Assembly: GCF_040712315.1 (NCBI RefSeq)
Contig: NC_134013.1
Span: forward strand, 46,219,501 to 46,283,500
DNA from: Castanea sativa
Taxonomy: Eukaryota > Streptophyta > Magnoliopsida > Fagales > Fagaceae
Reading direction: 5' to 3'
Length of the DNA stretch: 64,000 nt
This document shows positions 45,262 through 57,268 of the stretch, one piece after another (positions within the stretch are counted from its first letter, which is position 1; the number at the start of each line of letters is the position of its first letter). Position numbers and translations under genes: made by a program. Under the pieces are notes generated by a model. The model searched no databases. It had not been told where the DNA came from and worked only from the letters and a program-made list of their open reading frames with translations.

Positions 45262-45345
45262 CAGGCCAATGAGCTCTAGCTCAAACCACACTGCCTCTCC
45301 CCATAAGAAACGTGAGGCATAATCGTGAGTTCAAACTTGTGTAAA
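45262..45345 (+). mobile_element. SINE-like tRNA-related unit
   Basis: An A-box-like 'gagctctagctcaaaccaca' and a B-box-like 'gtgagttcaaact' lie about 50 bp apart. Located in the 5'UTR intron of the zinc-finger gene. Target duplication not resolved. Confidence 0.5.
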
Positions 45346-45734
45346 CTGAATATACAAATCAACAAAAACCTCAACTTTTTTGTTTGTGAAATAATTGAGA
45401 CCCCATGTAATGTAATTTAACTTTAGAAACTTACATAAACTCAAAATTAAATGGGGGGTTCAGACAAAAGAATCCCAGTATCAAATGAACAAGTGTAAAA
45501 CGCTATAATATGACCAGGTTTTCCAAATGATACTAAAAAAATTACTGTCATTTCATTCACCGACTAGTGTTGCTACTTTACCTTTCACAGATACAAAATT
45601 TACTTATCAATATTCATCTTTTTCCTTTTAAATTTTGCAAGTTGGTTGTCCCAACATCGACATTTTAGCTATCATACATACATACATACATACATACATG
45701 ATAAAACATGCATGTACATACAATACATACAATA

Positions 45735-45771
45735 TATATATATATATACAGAGAGAGAGAGAGAGAGAGAG
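45735..45771. repeat. (TA)n(GA)n microsatellite
   Basis: Adjacent TA and GA repeats, with (ATAC)n just below (45674-45700), just inside the 5'UTR intron donor of the zinc-finger gene. Confidence 0.95.
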
Positions 45772-45779
45772 GCGCTTAC

Positions 45780-45975
45780 ACTGAACTGAACGAAGATGGT
45801 GATGGCCGCGCACGGAGAGAGTGAGAGAGAGACAGCTACAGAACAGAGACACAGGTTTTGGGTTCGGCTGCGCGCACACACACACAGACAGACAGCCGAA
45901 GAGTTGGGGCAATTTTGGGAATGAGGGCCGGTCCAGTAAGGGAACAAGGCCGGCCCATTTTGAAGCCCATATTTC
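45780..45975 (-). promoter_or_regulatory. 5'UTR exon and site-II/UP1 promoter of the zinc-finger gene
   Basis: On the - strand, ATATGGGCTTCAAAATGGGC (45972-45953) contains two site-II elements (TGGGCY), equivalently UP1 boxes GGCCCATTT (45952-45960) and GCCCATATT (45965-45973). Such pairs are typical of plant genes for ribosomal, nucleolar and growth-linked proteins. Downstream lies a pyrimidine-rich leader without ATG that ends at a donor (CAGT|GTAAGC, exon end 45780); it would splice to the acceptor before 45047. No TATA box is seen. Confidence 0.7.
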
Positions 45976-46369
45976 TAGATTTTTCTTTTTTCAAGAAAAA
46001 AATATGACATATTAATTTATTTTCTTATTATTATTATTTTACTTTTTCAGAAATAGTCTCAACCTTTATGACCTTGGTTCTATGGTCCAACTATATTGAA
46101 GCATATATTTAGAAGATGCCTTTTTTCTCTTTTTAAGATATGATATGAATCAAAATTGCAACATTTGTCCCATTATAGACACCTCATTTTGCACCATTAG
46201 AGCATTTGCATCATGCTAGTCAAACTAGCCTAATACTAAACATATAGCGAAAAACACACAAAACCTGCACGCATCAACTTCCTCAAAACAAGCTAAAAAT
46301 ATAACGAGGAGCAAGACCACACTACAAGTAGTATGGGGCTAATCTCACCAATATTAAAAAATTAATTTT

Positions 46370-46416
<47 letters not shown>

Positions 46417-47441
46417 ACAAGCCAACGTCATCAACATCAAAAACAGTCACCATTAACGAACACCTAAGATAAAAAATGACCACCGCTATCATCAAACCCA
46501 CCAAACCCAAAACCCAACACCAACAATCTGGACCAATATCAACTAGATCCAACATCATAAAACCACATCGGAAACCCATATCACAGCAAAAATGTAAAGG
46601 AAGAGGGCTTTTGGCAGTGTGATTTGTTGTATTTTATGGAGATTTTGTTCAATGGTGTGAATTGGCTTTGCAGTGAAAGAGTATGGGATATCACAGTGGC
46701 AAATAGAGAGAGAGAAGGGATTCAGCTGACGTGTGAGTGGGTTTGTGGTGTGGTGTTGCTGTGATGACAATAGTGGTGGTGTGGTGTTGTTATTGGTGTG
46801 ATGGTGGTGTGGTCTTCTACTTTTCTCTTCTCTATGAAATAGTTTTGAGTTATAAAAAAATAAAAAACAATAAAAGAATAATATTTTTAATATTAGAGTA
46901 TTGAGTTTGATGTAGAGAAATATACAAATGACTGTGTTAAAATAGTTTTGTTGGCTAAAATTGGTGAAGGGCCTAGCTAAAGAAACTCTTTAAATTGAAG
47001 GACATTTTGGTGGTTTAAAAACCTTGCAGAACCTAATCGTGTGTATGCAAGTAGAGGTTGAAAAGTTATGTAAGGAAAGTTTTTGGCAGAAATGTGTAGA
47101 GTTAATCCCACATCATCTAGGAAGAACCCTGCACTCCTATCTTGATACTATAAAAGTCCTCATAGAAACTTTTCCCAAAACACACCAAAATCACTAGAAA
47201 AATAGTGATTCAAGATGGAGTTTTTCTTTTAAATCACCTTTAACTCAAAGTTTTCTTGGTTGTGACCATTTCTGGTCTAAGAAGTCTTATAGATTAACTG
47301 ACGAGAGTAGTCAAAATCAAGCTCTAAGAGCTTCTTTGTTTGAGATATTGTTCTTCCTTTTTCCTTTTCTTTTCCTTAGTTTTTATTTTTATTTTTTTAT
47401 TGCTTTAATATATTACTTTTTAGTTTAGGTTTATTGTTTTA
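45976..47441. other. intergenic; possible Harbinger-type end and CT microsatellite
   Basis: TTA|GAGCATTTGCATCATGC at 46197-46216 resembles a PIF/Harbinger terminus. There is a (CT)n run at 46374-46411 and low-complexity GGTGGT words at 46740-46810. No gene recognised. Confidence 0.4.
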
Positions 47442-48082
47442 GAGCATCAGCATTAGCGATGCAAAATTTTAACTATAGGCAACACAAAAAAACTATTTTA
47501 TTTATTTTACCACCTCACTTTATTGTGTAAAAGTTAATAATTTGCATTCATTATAATTTGAGATTACTTTTCTAATATAAAATATCCTAGGAGTGTAATG
47601 AATATTATGCATTTGTAAGTAAAATAATTTTTCATCAGTATTGAGTTAAAATCCATATAGTTTTTTTTATATATATATTATCAGTATTGAATTTGGTCCC
47701 ATATTTGTGGGAATATCTAAACTTTTTTTGGGTTTATGTTTTTGTTTTTAGTGAAGTATAGAAAAAAGAATACTTCATTTTTAAATGATTCATTTATCCA
47801 AACTTTTATTTACACATCTTTCCTAAATTGTTTCTTATATTTTTTTTTAAAGAAAATTTTGATTTATTGATGGGAGTTATCTACTTATCTTCAATCCTAA
47901 AATTTAGCTACTTACTACACATTCATAACAATAGTCAAAAAGAGCTTAAATTTAGGATTTAACAATTACCTTTAAAACTAAGAAACTCTACGTAACATTT
48001 TTGATGGAATAACATTTTTTATGGAAGTAAAAATGGATGTGGGGGTTTTTTTTATATATATAGAAAAATGGACATGGTTGTG

Positions 48083-49216
48083 TGTCATAGGGTCAACTTT
48101 TTTTTTAAATTTTTTGCATGTGATGGTACTAAGTCCCTCACTTAGTCTCAGCCAATACACCACACACACATACTGTAGGAACACTCAGAACAGAATTATC
48201 AAGAGAATTCACACACACACACACAGCACACAGTATTTATAGGGCACCAACCCCAACCTTTATTACTCAATATTCAAGTACAAAGGAAGCCTAGAGAATA
48301 CACACGAAATTCTCTAAGGCAATATTACACACTCTGCTGTTAACAGCCCCAACAGCCTAAGATAAATGCACAGAAATATCTATTACGGCAATTATTGCCA
48401 AGTAACTACCCCATGTCCAGGACTTGCTGCCACTTGTGGCCTGACTTAGGACACCTTCAACTGATGTTGTCTTGGCCTGCTCTCCACGTTTCCAGTCCCT
48501 ACACAGCAGGTCTGAACATCCAACAAGCTAGGAACTGCTTGGTAACTACTGATAACTGTTACTGTACACTCTGCATATGCTAGCCCATCACACAACACAT
48601 CATGGGGCCTCTGCCCATGCTCCAGCAGCCCACACATAATTATTCCATCACGTTTTAGAAGCTTAGTCCCTACCCAAGCCCTTCTCATTAGCATCACAGC
48701 CCATATAGCATGCCCATATGCAACACATCAAGTAACTGTCATCAACCCACTCATACAAGTCTATGCATTCTGCTAGCACCAACCAGCCCAATGCCTTGCA
48801 CAACCTAACATCATCACAGCAGTCTAGCACTGCCTTGCACACAAACCACCAAGCCCACACATAAAGCAGCCCTCAGCCAAGCCACAATGTCATGCACCAT
48901 CACTTAGGGTCAGCACCACCTGCTGCTGCCCATCATCATCTAACTATCTCTGCCCACCATGGCTCACCTCTGCCACGGCCTTGGGGCATCACATGGAGCA
49001 AAGTGCCTCCACATGCTGCCCCTCTTCATGCTTATTATTTTGAATCCAGCAAGGAGACCAGGCTTATCCCCCTCAAAGAGCAATTAGGAGCTTCACTAGA
49101 TAGGCATAAGGAGCCATTGGTGTCTTGAGAAAACATTGAGCCAAGTAACTGGCTTGATATTGTCCAAGCACTCCAATTCCTCATGTCATCATTAGCAACT
49201 CGTAAAGCTCCTAACA
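48083..49216 (-). repeat. chromovirus 3' LTR
   Basis: A 1134-bp block starting TGTCATAGGGTC and ending CTCCTAACA on + (so TGTTAGGAG..CCCTATGACA on -). Nearly collinear with 55115-57268 once the hAT insert is removed. The AC-rich tract near 48150-48235 is longer than in the other copy. Confidence 0.93.
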
Positions 49217-51076
49217 AACTATTGAAAAATCACATGTTTGTATCGCATACAAAACATATGCAACGGAAATTTAGCAGATCTACTTCATTCGCAATCGATA
49301 ACATGCACTATGTAAGTTTCAGAATTTAAGAATAAGAGAGCATACCTTGGTGTGGTGAATTCCAAAACAAAGATCAGAAGTACTTGAGAAAACTTTTAAT
49401 CTTCACTCCAATTCCATTTTACGCCCAAGAAATGTGGTCTCTTAATCAGTTTTCAAGGGAGAATTAGAGAGTGTCGCTCACTCACATACACACCATTTCA
49501 TACACTTACCAAATTTTGTATGCTTCTCTCTTAATATCTAACTGATTATTTAATTGGACTGGTCTTTTGGGCCTTTCCAATTAGGCTTAAGTGTGTGGCT
49601 TGGAGTGGGACTAAAAGGGACCAATAAGACACTAGCTCCAATGAGCCTTGGACTTTTTTGTCAACTCTTGACAAGTCCAAAGTTACTATTAATTATATAT
49701 AATACCACTATATAATTATAATTTCATTCTAGACCTTATTCATAAATTATATCCCAAGACTTTATCATACATGCAAACCCTTCATAAAACATTCATAGTA
49801 ATACAAAGTCATGAAAGTGGACTGTCACTTTGTAAATTACTACATCTTAATTCCTTGAGTACCCGATTTAATCCTTTAAGTTATTCATCATATATTTATA
49901 AAATCTAATTCTATAAATATATACTTTAGTAACTCCTTACTAAAGTGGTTAGGCCTAACACTCTGAATAATCAAATCTATTAAACTTATCTCAATGGAAT
50001 ATTTTATATCTCTGTTAAGAAACTATGAATTCTATCTTGAGAATATATGTTCCATCAACACTAAATGTGGCTACCCAACATACTGAGGTTTTGATTGTGA
50101 CTTTAGACCTCACTCCTGATATATCAAAGCAACCTACACTTCATAATCAAGTCCATTATCCTCTCAAGATTAAGAGTTTATGCCTCTTGAGTTCCAGGTT
50201 GGGGACAAGGTGCTGTTGAAATTGACTCCACAGATTTGGAGGAAATTCAGAAGTGAAGCAATTCATCGAGGTTTGATTCCTAAATATAATGGTCCATTCG
50301 AGGTTGTAAAGAGATTTGGTGTTGTGGCTTACAAGTTGAAGCTGTCAGAAAGATTATAGATTCACCCAACAATTCATGTGAGTTTATTGAAGCCTTATCA
50401 TGGGGATGTAGAGGATCCTACAAGGAATAAGACAAGGCGTGCCCCGCTACTGTCATGGTTCAGTTTGATCAAGAAGTGGATAGAATTCTCAACAAGAAGG
50501 TAACAGGTTATCGAAAGGAAGGAAATATGATAACTTACTACTTGGTAAAGTGGAAAGGGGTTGCGGAATCAGAGGTAAGTTAGGAGAAAGCATTTACATT
50601 GTGGCAAAAGGTGAAGGCATTTAAGGAAACCCTATTGACGAGGACGTCGGTTTCTTCTGGTGGGGGTGGTTTTTGTTGGGATGTGTGCCCTTAAATCCTA
50701 TTGTATAATGTTATGTATGACATTATGTTGTGATTAATAAAATTGTTTTTATTATTATCTAAAATAATAGTAACATGAATATTGAAACATTATCATATAG
50801 TCTATGAGATGCATAGTATGTGATTTAGTCACAGAAAATATAAATCACAAGTTCTTTGTAAACTCAGAATTGTAGTTTGTAGTGAAATTTGACATTTCAT
50901 CTGCGAAAACTATAACATATCAACTAAGATGATTTATCTTGATCATGGAAGTGGAGACTTCTAGTTGGTATGTTGATATGTTTTAAGAGTTAAAACATAT
51001 TGAATTGGACCGCTGTGAGATTTATTATTCTCCTAACGACTGTCAAATGAATAATAAACTCACGACTTCTATTTAC
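49217..51076. mobile_element. second LTR inserted in the chromovirus, disrupted by an inversion
   Basis: 49217-50182 matches the left two-thirds of the solo LTR at 35991-37167. Its remaining third is present inverted at about 50670-51076. Between them, 50183-50660 on + is the chromovirus integrase C-terminus and chromodomain-like tail (FQVGDKVLLKLTPQIWRKFR; PKYNGPFEVVKRFGVVAYKL; the LVKWKG box is visible). The rest of the integrase is on the - strand from 51077 on. Inverting 50183-51076 restores both an uninterrupted LTR and a collinear integrase. In this copy the LTR also has a segment absent from the solo LTR (about 49345-49555). Confidence 0.85.
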
Positions 51077-52220
51077 TTCTCCCTATATCAGCATACTTCT
51101 TCATTCTCCTCTACGCTTTCAACAAGCTATCTTGTGCCTCCTGCATTAGCTCTTGCTTGTTGATAGCAAACCTATACGCTACAGGACACCTGCCCCCGGA
51201 ATGCTACTTAGCAATCTCATGAGGTGTGAGAGGCTGCTGCCCCATAGCCAACTTGAAAGGACTCATCCCAGTCGATGAAGACTTATGTAAATTGTAGGCA
51301 AACTATGCAGAATCCAACAAATCTAGCCAATTCTTCTGGCTAGCAGTCACATAATGCCTCAAATAGTCCACCAACACAGCATTGATTCTTTCTATTTGCC
51401 CATCTATTTGTGGGTGATTAGCAGTCGAGAACTTCAACTCTGAACCCATCAAACCAAACAGAACAGTCCAAAATCGACCAGTAAATCTAGAGTCTCTGTC
51501 ACTTACAATATCTTTAGGCAACCCAAAGTACTTCACCACATTCTTGTAGAAAAAATTAGCAACCACCTCTGTTGTACATGTACTAGGTGCAGCAATAAAA
51601 ATAGCATACTTTGAGAATCGATCAACCACCACAAATACTGAACCCATCCCCTTAACTTTTGGCAAACCAGTAATGAAATCCATTAAAACTGAAACCCATG
51701 GTCTTTCTAGTATAGGAAGAGGCTACAGCAAACCTACTTCCTTTTGAGTTAAATCCTTGTCTTGCTAGGAAACTAGACAAGTCTTCACATACAACTCAAT
51801 ATCCAATTCCATCTTAGGCCAATAATAAAAACGAGACATTAATGCATACATCCTATCCTTACCCGGATGTCCTGCCCATTGTGGATCATAAGTTTCCTTC
51901 AGCAACTCCCTACAGATCTTTCCACTTGGAACAAATAGCTTGCCACCCTTGGCATACAGCAACCTATCCTTAAGCCAATAACGCCTAACAAGACCTGCAG
52001 TCACATCCTGCACTAGCTTCTGATAGGTAGCATCAAGCTTAGCACTTTCTTTGATCCTGTCCACAAAATTTGACTCCACTCTATTTAAGGCAGTCACATA
52101 CTCTTGCACCTGTTTGCGACTAAGGGCATTTGCTACTTCATTATGCTTGTCTGGTTTGTGCTCCCACACAAAGTCATAATCCTGCAGCAACTCCTGCCAC
52201 CTAGCCTGCTTGGGTGACAA
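51077..52220 (-). pseudogene. chromovirus integrase relic
   Basis: The - strand frame 52220-51765 holds the RNase H end and the zinc-binding lead-in (HPGKDRMYALMSRFYYWPKM; CLVS). The frame 51683-51303 holds the catalytic core. All three acidic residues are visible: Asp in VVVDRFSKYA, Asp in SDRDSRFTG and Glu in the GQIERIN box. Stops separate the two frames and follow at 51302. The region 51300-51077 continues as LHKSSSTGMSPFKLAMGQQP before the inversion breakpoint. Confidence 0.9.
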
Positions 52221-52299
52221 CTTCTTTTATGTGTTAAAGAAGGTGTTAGTCACATTGTCTGTTCTCACCACGAACTTAGGCCCTAGCAGATATACACGC

Positions 52300-53350
52300 C
52301 ATGCTAGCAAACAGTGCACCACTGCAATCATCTCTTTTCATGAGCTGAACACTTCTGTTTTGCCTCATTCAACTTCTTGCTCTCATAGGTAATAGGATGT
52401 TTATCTTGTACTAGCACACCACCAATTGCTTTGTCAGAAGCATCAGTATGGACTTCAAAGGGTAACCTAAAATCTAGTAGACGCAGCACTGGCTTACTCG
52501 ATACAGCAACCTTCAGCTTCTCAAAAACTTCTTGACATGCATCTGTCCACACCTATTTCTTGTCCTTTTTCAGCAAATCTGTGAAAGGAGCCACCTTCTT
52601 CGAATACCCTTGGATAAGCTTCCTATAATAGTTAGCCAATCCAAGGAAAGACCGCAACTTAGCAACCTTGCTTGGTGGAGGCCAATCAAGGATAGTCTGC
52701 ACCTTCCTCTCATCTATCATAACTCGACCTTTGCTGACCTTATGCCCTAGAAACAGAATCTCTTACTGGGCAAACTCACACTTCTCTTTCTTAACAAACA
52801 ATTGATGTTACCTCAATTTGGACAATACCTTCCTAAGGTGTTCCAAGTGATCCTTCAAGGATTCACTATATATTGCTATGTCATCTAAGTAAACTACAAA
52901 CTCATAGAAGACATCATACATCAAATTACAGAATGTAGCAGGGGCATTTGTTAAATCGAAAGGCAAAACTAGAAACTCATAAGAACCATACCGGGTCACA
53001 CAACTAGTCTTAGGCTCATCCCCTTCAACAATCCTCACTTGCTAATAGCTTAATCTCAAGTCCAGCTTTGTGAAGTAAACAACTTTGCTCAATCTGTCAA
53101 AGAGGTCTTGAATTAAAGGGACTGGATACTTGTTCTTCACAGTCACTTTGTTTAAGGCTCTATAATCCACACACATCCGCAATGAGCCATCTTGCTTTAT
53201 ATGGAACAAAATAGGAGCACCATAAGGAGCCTTGGAGGGCTGAATGTAGCCTACATCGAGCAGCTCTATCAACTGCTTCCTCATCTTAGCCAACTCCATT
53301 GGGGACATTCTGTATGGAGCCTTTGAAGGTGGCATTGATCTAGGAACCAA
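52300..53350 (-). pseudogene. chromovirus reverse transcriptase and RNase H relic
   Basis: Frame 53350-53042 holds the RT fingers (LLDVGYIQPSKAPYGAPILF, SLRMCVDYRALNKVTVKN). Frame 53038-52808 holds the palm with the VVYLDDIAIYS catalytic box intact. Frame 52552-52328 holds the RNase H start (EVHTDASDKAIGGVLVQ). In-frame stops at about 53040, 52800 and 52555 break the polyprotein. Confidence 0.92.
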
Positions 53351-53359
53351 CTCGATCCT

Positions 53360-55091
53360 TTAATCAACAGCACACCTTGGTGAGAGGGTCTTAGGCAGTT
53401 CTTGAGGCATCACATCAGCAAACTCTCCCAACAGTCCAGCCACAGCAGCAAGAACTTCGACATACTTGTCCTGCTTCACTTCGATTAATGTAGCCAAGTA
53501 AGTCATCTCACCCTTCTTCAGCCCATGCTCAACCTGCATGGCTAAAACCATTGGTTCTTTCCCCTTGCTAATCTTGCTATTCCCTGCTCCACGCCTCACA
53601 GGAACATAGTAGGGCTGCTTTTCATCAAGTATTAACAATACTCCAATGAATGGCAGTAAGGCAGCCTTAGCAGCCACTAGAAACTCATCACCCAAAATTA
53701 CATCGAAGTCATCTAACTCCATGACTAGGAAATTCACCTTTCCTGTCCACTCGCCAACCTTAAACTTCACTCCATAAGCAATCCCCAACACAGGTTTTGC
53801 CTCTAAGTTTACTGTCTTAATCTTACTTGGACACTTGCTCACTTTTAGACCAAGCCTTTAAACCATTTGATCAGTAACAAAATTGCGGGTAGCACCAGAA
53901 TCAAGCATACCCTCAGCCCCATTTTCGTTCATCTCCACTTGAACATAAGATAAACCCCTAGAAGTACCTCCTACACATAGTACATTCAGCAATTGCAAGG
54001 GGTTCACTCTGCTGGGAACTTCTTCATCGGACTGCCCACCACCATCTTCAGCAACCATGGCATTAAGCTTCTCATGCTTTGGATAGTCTCTTGCACGATG
54101 AGAGCCATTGCAAATGAAGTAGCCAGCATTAAGCTTAGGCTGTTCTTTGCTGGGTTGAGAGGTAGAACTCTCTCCCTTGCTCTTGGTACCCCAATTTTTC
54201 TTCTGCTTATCCTTCTTCTTGCCATCCTTCTTCTGCTTGTCTTTGCCTTTATTCTTGGACTTACATTTTTCCTCATCCCTACTAGGCTTGCTGAACTTGT
54301 AGTCTACTAAGGCATCTGCAGCAGACATAGCAGTAGGTAGATCATGCACATCCTGCTTCTTTAACTCCATCTGTGCCCAAGGCTGCAAGCCAGACATGAA
54401 ATTAAACAGTTTGTTCTCCTCTGACATGTTCTTGATATCCAGCATCAAAGAACTGAGCGTCTTGACATATTTTCTCACTGTACCAATCTATTTCAATTTC
54501 TTCAAAGCATCTCTTGCAACCCAGGCAGTGTTGGTAGGCAAGAATTGGTCCTTCAATTCCTTCTTTAAGGCTTCCCACGAGTCAATTTTCCCTCTACTAG
54601 CATCTGCATCATCTTCCACACGGGTTCTCCACCATAACTTAGCATCCCCTGAAAGATACATGCTAGTAATCATCACCATCTCTTAACTAGGCACCCTGGC
54701 AGCCTTGAAGTACTACTCCATATCCCACATGAAATTCTCCAAATCCTTGGCATTCTTGGCACCATTAAAGGGCTTTGGTTCAAGCACCTTCACTTTGGTG
54801 GCCATTTCCCCCTCCCTAGGCAGGCTACTCATTGCTCTCTTCAACAGAGCAATTTCATTTTCAAGTTGGCGTTGGGTCTCCCTTACTGCCTGGTTCTAGG
54901 CATCTAGTGCAATAGCCAACTCTTCAACATGATTAAACACAATATCCTCTGTTCTGCAAGTCATTCCTCACTACAATAGTCTTTGCAGAGACAACATCTA
55001 ATCTGTCACACACAGAAAGTTGTTCCCCCTTTCTAGGAACTCTGAGTATGTTCTCCAAGACAGTCACCCTTGCCTTGGTGTCCGAAGACAT
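53360..55091 (-). pseudogene. chromovirus gag-protease relic
   Basis: The likely start ATG is at 55091 (MSSDTKARVTVLENILRVPR). A frame break occurs by about 54940. Capsid region: WWRTRVEDDADASRG and KKELKDQFLPTN (54679-54488), then SGLQPWAQMELKKQDV (from 54478). A very Lys-rich stretch (about 54290-54180) precedes the zinc knuckle. There the first and last cysteines are replaced by Tyr (YFICNGSHRARDYP), both explained by G-to-A changes. Protease: LDSGATRNFV at about 53900, then a stop, then VILGDEFL downstream (53842-53360). Confidence 0.9.
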
Positions 55092-55097
55092 GGCAGC

Positions 55098-55114
55098 CAA
55101 GTTCTGATACCAAT
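55098..55114 (-). promoter_or_regulatory. primer binding site
   Basis: On the - strand, immediately inside the 5' LTR (TGTGACA|A), is TTGGTATCAGAACTTGG. It matches the TGGTATCAGA complement of the initiator tRNA-Met 3' end; the rest is diverged. Confidence 0.85.
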
Positions 55115-57268
55115 TGTCACAGGGTCAATTTTTCTTTTAGATTTTCTGCCTATGATGACACTAAGTCCCTCACTTAGTCTCAACTAATACACCACACATA
55201 TACACTATAGGAACACTCATAGTAGAATTATCAAGGGAATTCACACACACGCAGCACACAGTATTTACAAGGCACCAACCCCAAACTTTATTACTCAATA
55301 TTCAAGTACAAAGGAAGCCTAGAGAATACACACAAAATTCTCTAAGGCAATATTACACACTCCGCTGTTGACAGCCCCAACAGCCTAGGATAAATGCACA
55401 AAAATAACTGTTCTGGCAGTTGCTGCCAAGTAATTGCCCCATGTCCAAGACTTGTTGCCACTTGTGGTCTAACTTAGGACACCTTCAACTGATGTTGTCT
55501 TGGCCTACTCTCCACGTTTCCAATCCCTACACAGCAGGTTTGAACATCCAGCAAGCTAGAAACTGCTTGGTAATTGCTACTAACTGCTACTGCACACTCT
55601 GTACATGCCAGCCCATCACACAGCACATCATATGGCCTCTGCCCATGCTCCAACAACCCACACATAATTATTCCATCACTTTTTAGAAGCTCGGCCCCTG
55701 TACAAGCCCTTCTTATCAACATCACAGCCCACACAACATGCCCATATGCAGCGTACCAAGTAACTGCCATCAGCCCACTCATACAAGTCCATGCATTCTG
55801 CTAGCACCAACCAGCCCAATGCCTTGCACAACCTAGCATCATCATGGCAGCCCAGCACTACCTTGCACACAAGCCACCAAGCCCACACACAAAGCAACCC
55901 TCAACCAAGCCACCAATGCCATGCACCATCACCTAGGGTAAGCACCACCTACTGCTACCCATCATCATCTAACCATGGTTTTAAAAATCGATACGGTGAA
56001 AGAACTGGAAAATGGACTAATTACTAGTTTTTTGGTCGGACCTCGATGGTCGAATCAGTGACGTCATAAATAATTTAATTAATAATTATAAAAATAAATA
56101 AATAAATAATTTTATACCTAGTCATTTTAACTAAAAAATTAAATAATAGTAAACATTAAACTTTAGCTTACCAACTTTTGGACACCACTTAACACAATTC
56201 AACCAAAACAAAAACAAAAACAAAAAAACATATACTAATATACTAGCACCCGCAACCCACTATAAAAATATTTTAGTTATTTTTTAACCTTTCAAATAAC
56301 AAAAAGTAAGTGCACCAATGGGTAGTAATATCATTGCCCACTTGATATTTTTTTCCCTCCACACAATCTACATGTTAATACTTAATATCCCCAAAAAAAA
56401 AACTAATTTTGAAATCTATTCAAACCATTGCCACATGTTAGCAAAAAAAAAAAAAAACTACCACACATTTTGAAATCTATTCAAATTTCAAACCACTGCC
56501 ACACGTTTGGTTCAAGTTCCAACAACACTAAGTTCGACCTTATGTATCTCACACTCCATTAGTGTTGCTGAAGTGTTCTCACGCATTGATCATTACAAAT
56601 CTACTTATCTTTGGGCTTCTTTGGTTCTTCCTCAACACAAATATAGGAAATCTTATTTATTTATTTTTTTCTTTAGAGCAAAAGGTAAGTAAAGTAATTC
56701 TAATGTTTTTGGGTCACTATGGGTGTCTTAGATTTCACCACTTCATACTTGAGAGAGCATTTTTCAAAATCGAAACCTCTCTTTTTAAATCTGAAACAAG
56801 ACCTCTCTTTTTCATTTTTAAATTTTTTTGGGGTTAAAAACACAATAGCTGAAGTATTTATGAATATGTGCTAAAACCGGTTTTACCGCATTGGTTTCCG
56901 GTTATGCCGGTTGAACCGATAGCTTACACTGTTTTCCCGATTTTTCCTTCATTTTCGATTTTAACTAATAACCGGACCGGATTAAGGTTCGGTTCCCAGT
57001 TGAACCGATAGGTCTGATCCCGTTTTTAAAACCATGCATCTAACCATCTCTGCCCACCATGGCTCACCTCTGCCATGGCCTTAGGACATCATGTAAAGCA
57101 AGGAGCCTCCACATGCTGCCCCTCTTCACGCTCATTATTCTGAATCCAGTAGATAGCATGAGGAGTCATTGGTGTCTTGAGAAAACATTGAGCTAAGTGA
57201 CTGGCCTGATGTTGTCCAAGCACTCCAATTCCTCATGCCATTATCAGCAACTCATAAAGCTCTTAACA
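55115..57268 (-). repeat. chromovirus 5' LTR, interrupted by an hAT element
   Basis: Collinear with 48083-49216 over about 1083 bp once the insert 55974-57036 and one copy of its duplication are removed. It starts TGTCACAGGGTC and ends GCTCTTAACA on +. Confidence 0.93.
55974..57036. mobile_element. non-autonomous hAT element with 8-bp target duplication
   Basis: A perfect 8-bp duplication, catctaac, lies at 55966-55973 and 57037-57044. The terminal inverted repeat is CATGGTTTTAAAAA. The uninserted site is seen in the other LTR (48937 onward). Near the right end are many 'aaccgg' words ('ccggttttacc', 'ccggaccgg'). The interior is AT-rich with no transposase. Confidence 0.95.

Larger units (their letters stand above)
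48083..57268 (-). mobile_element. Ty3/gypsy chromovirus retrotransposon, minus orientation, degenerate
   Basis: Order on the - strand: 5' LTR (57268-55115, with an hAT insert), primer binding site, gag, protease, reverse transcriptase, RNase H, integrase, chromodomain-like tail (now inverted), a foreign LTR, then the 3' LTR (49216-48083). The flanks are ttgtg (48078-48082) and ctgtg (57269-57273), an approximate 5-bp duplication differing by one transition. The order RT-RNaseH-integrase and the chromodomain make it a chromovirus. Multiple stops and frameshifts; no autonomous capacity. Confidence 0.93.

Noticed and set aside
48892..49217. Open frames in the chromovirus LTR
   Set aside because: LTR sequence; the same frames recur broken in the other LTR.
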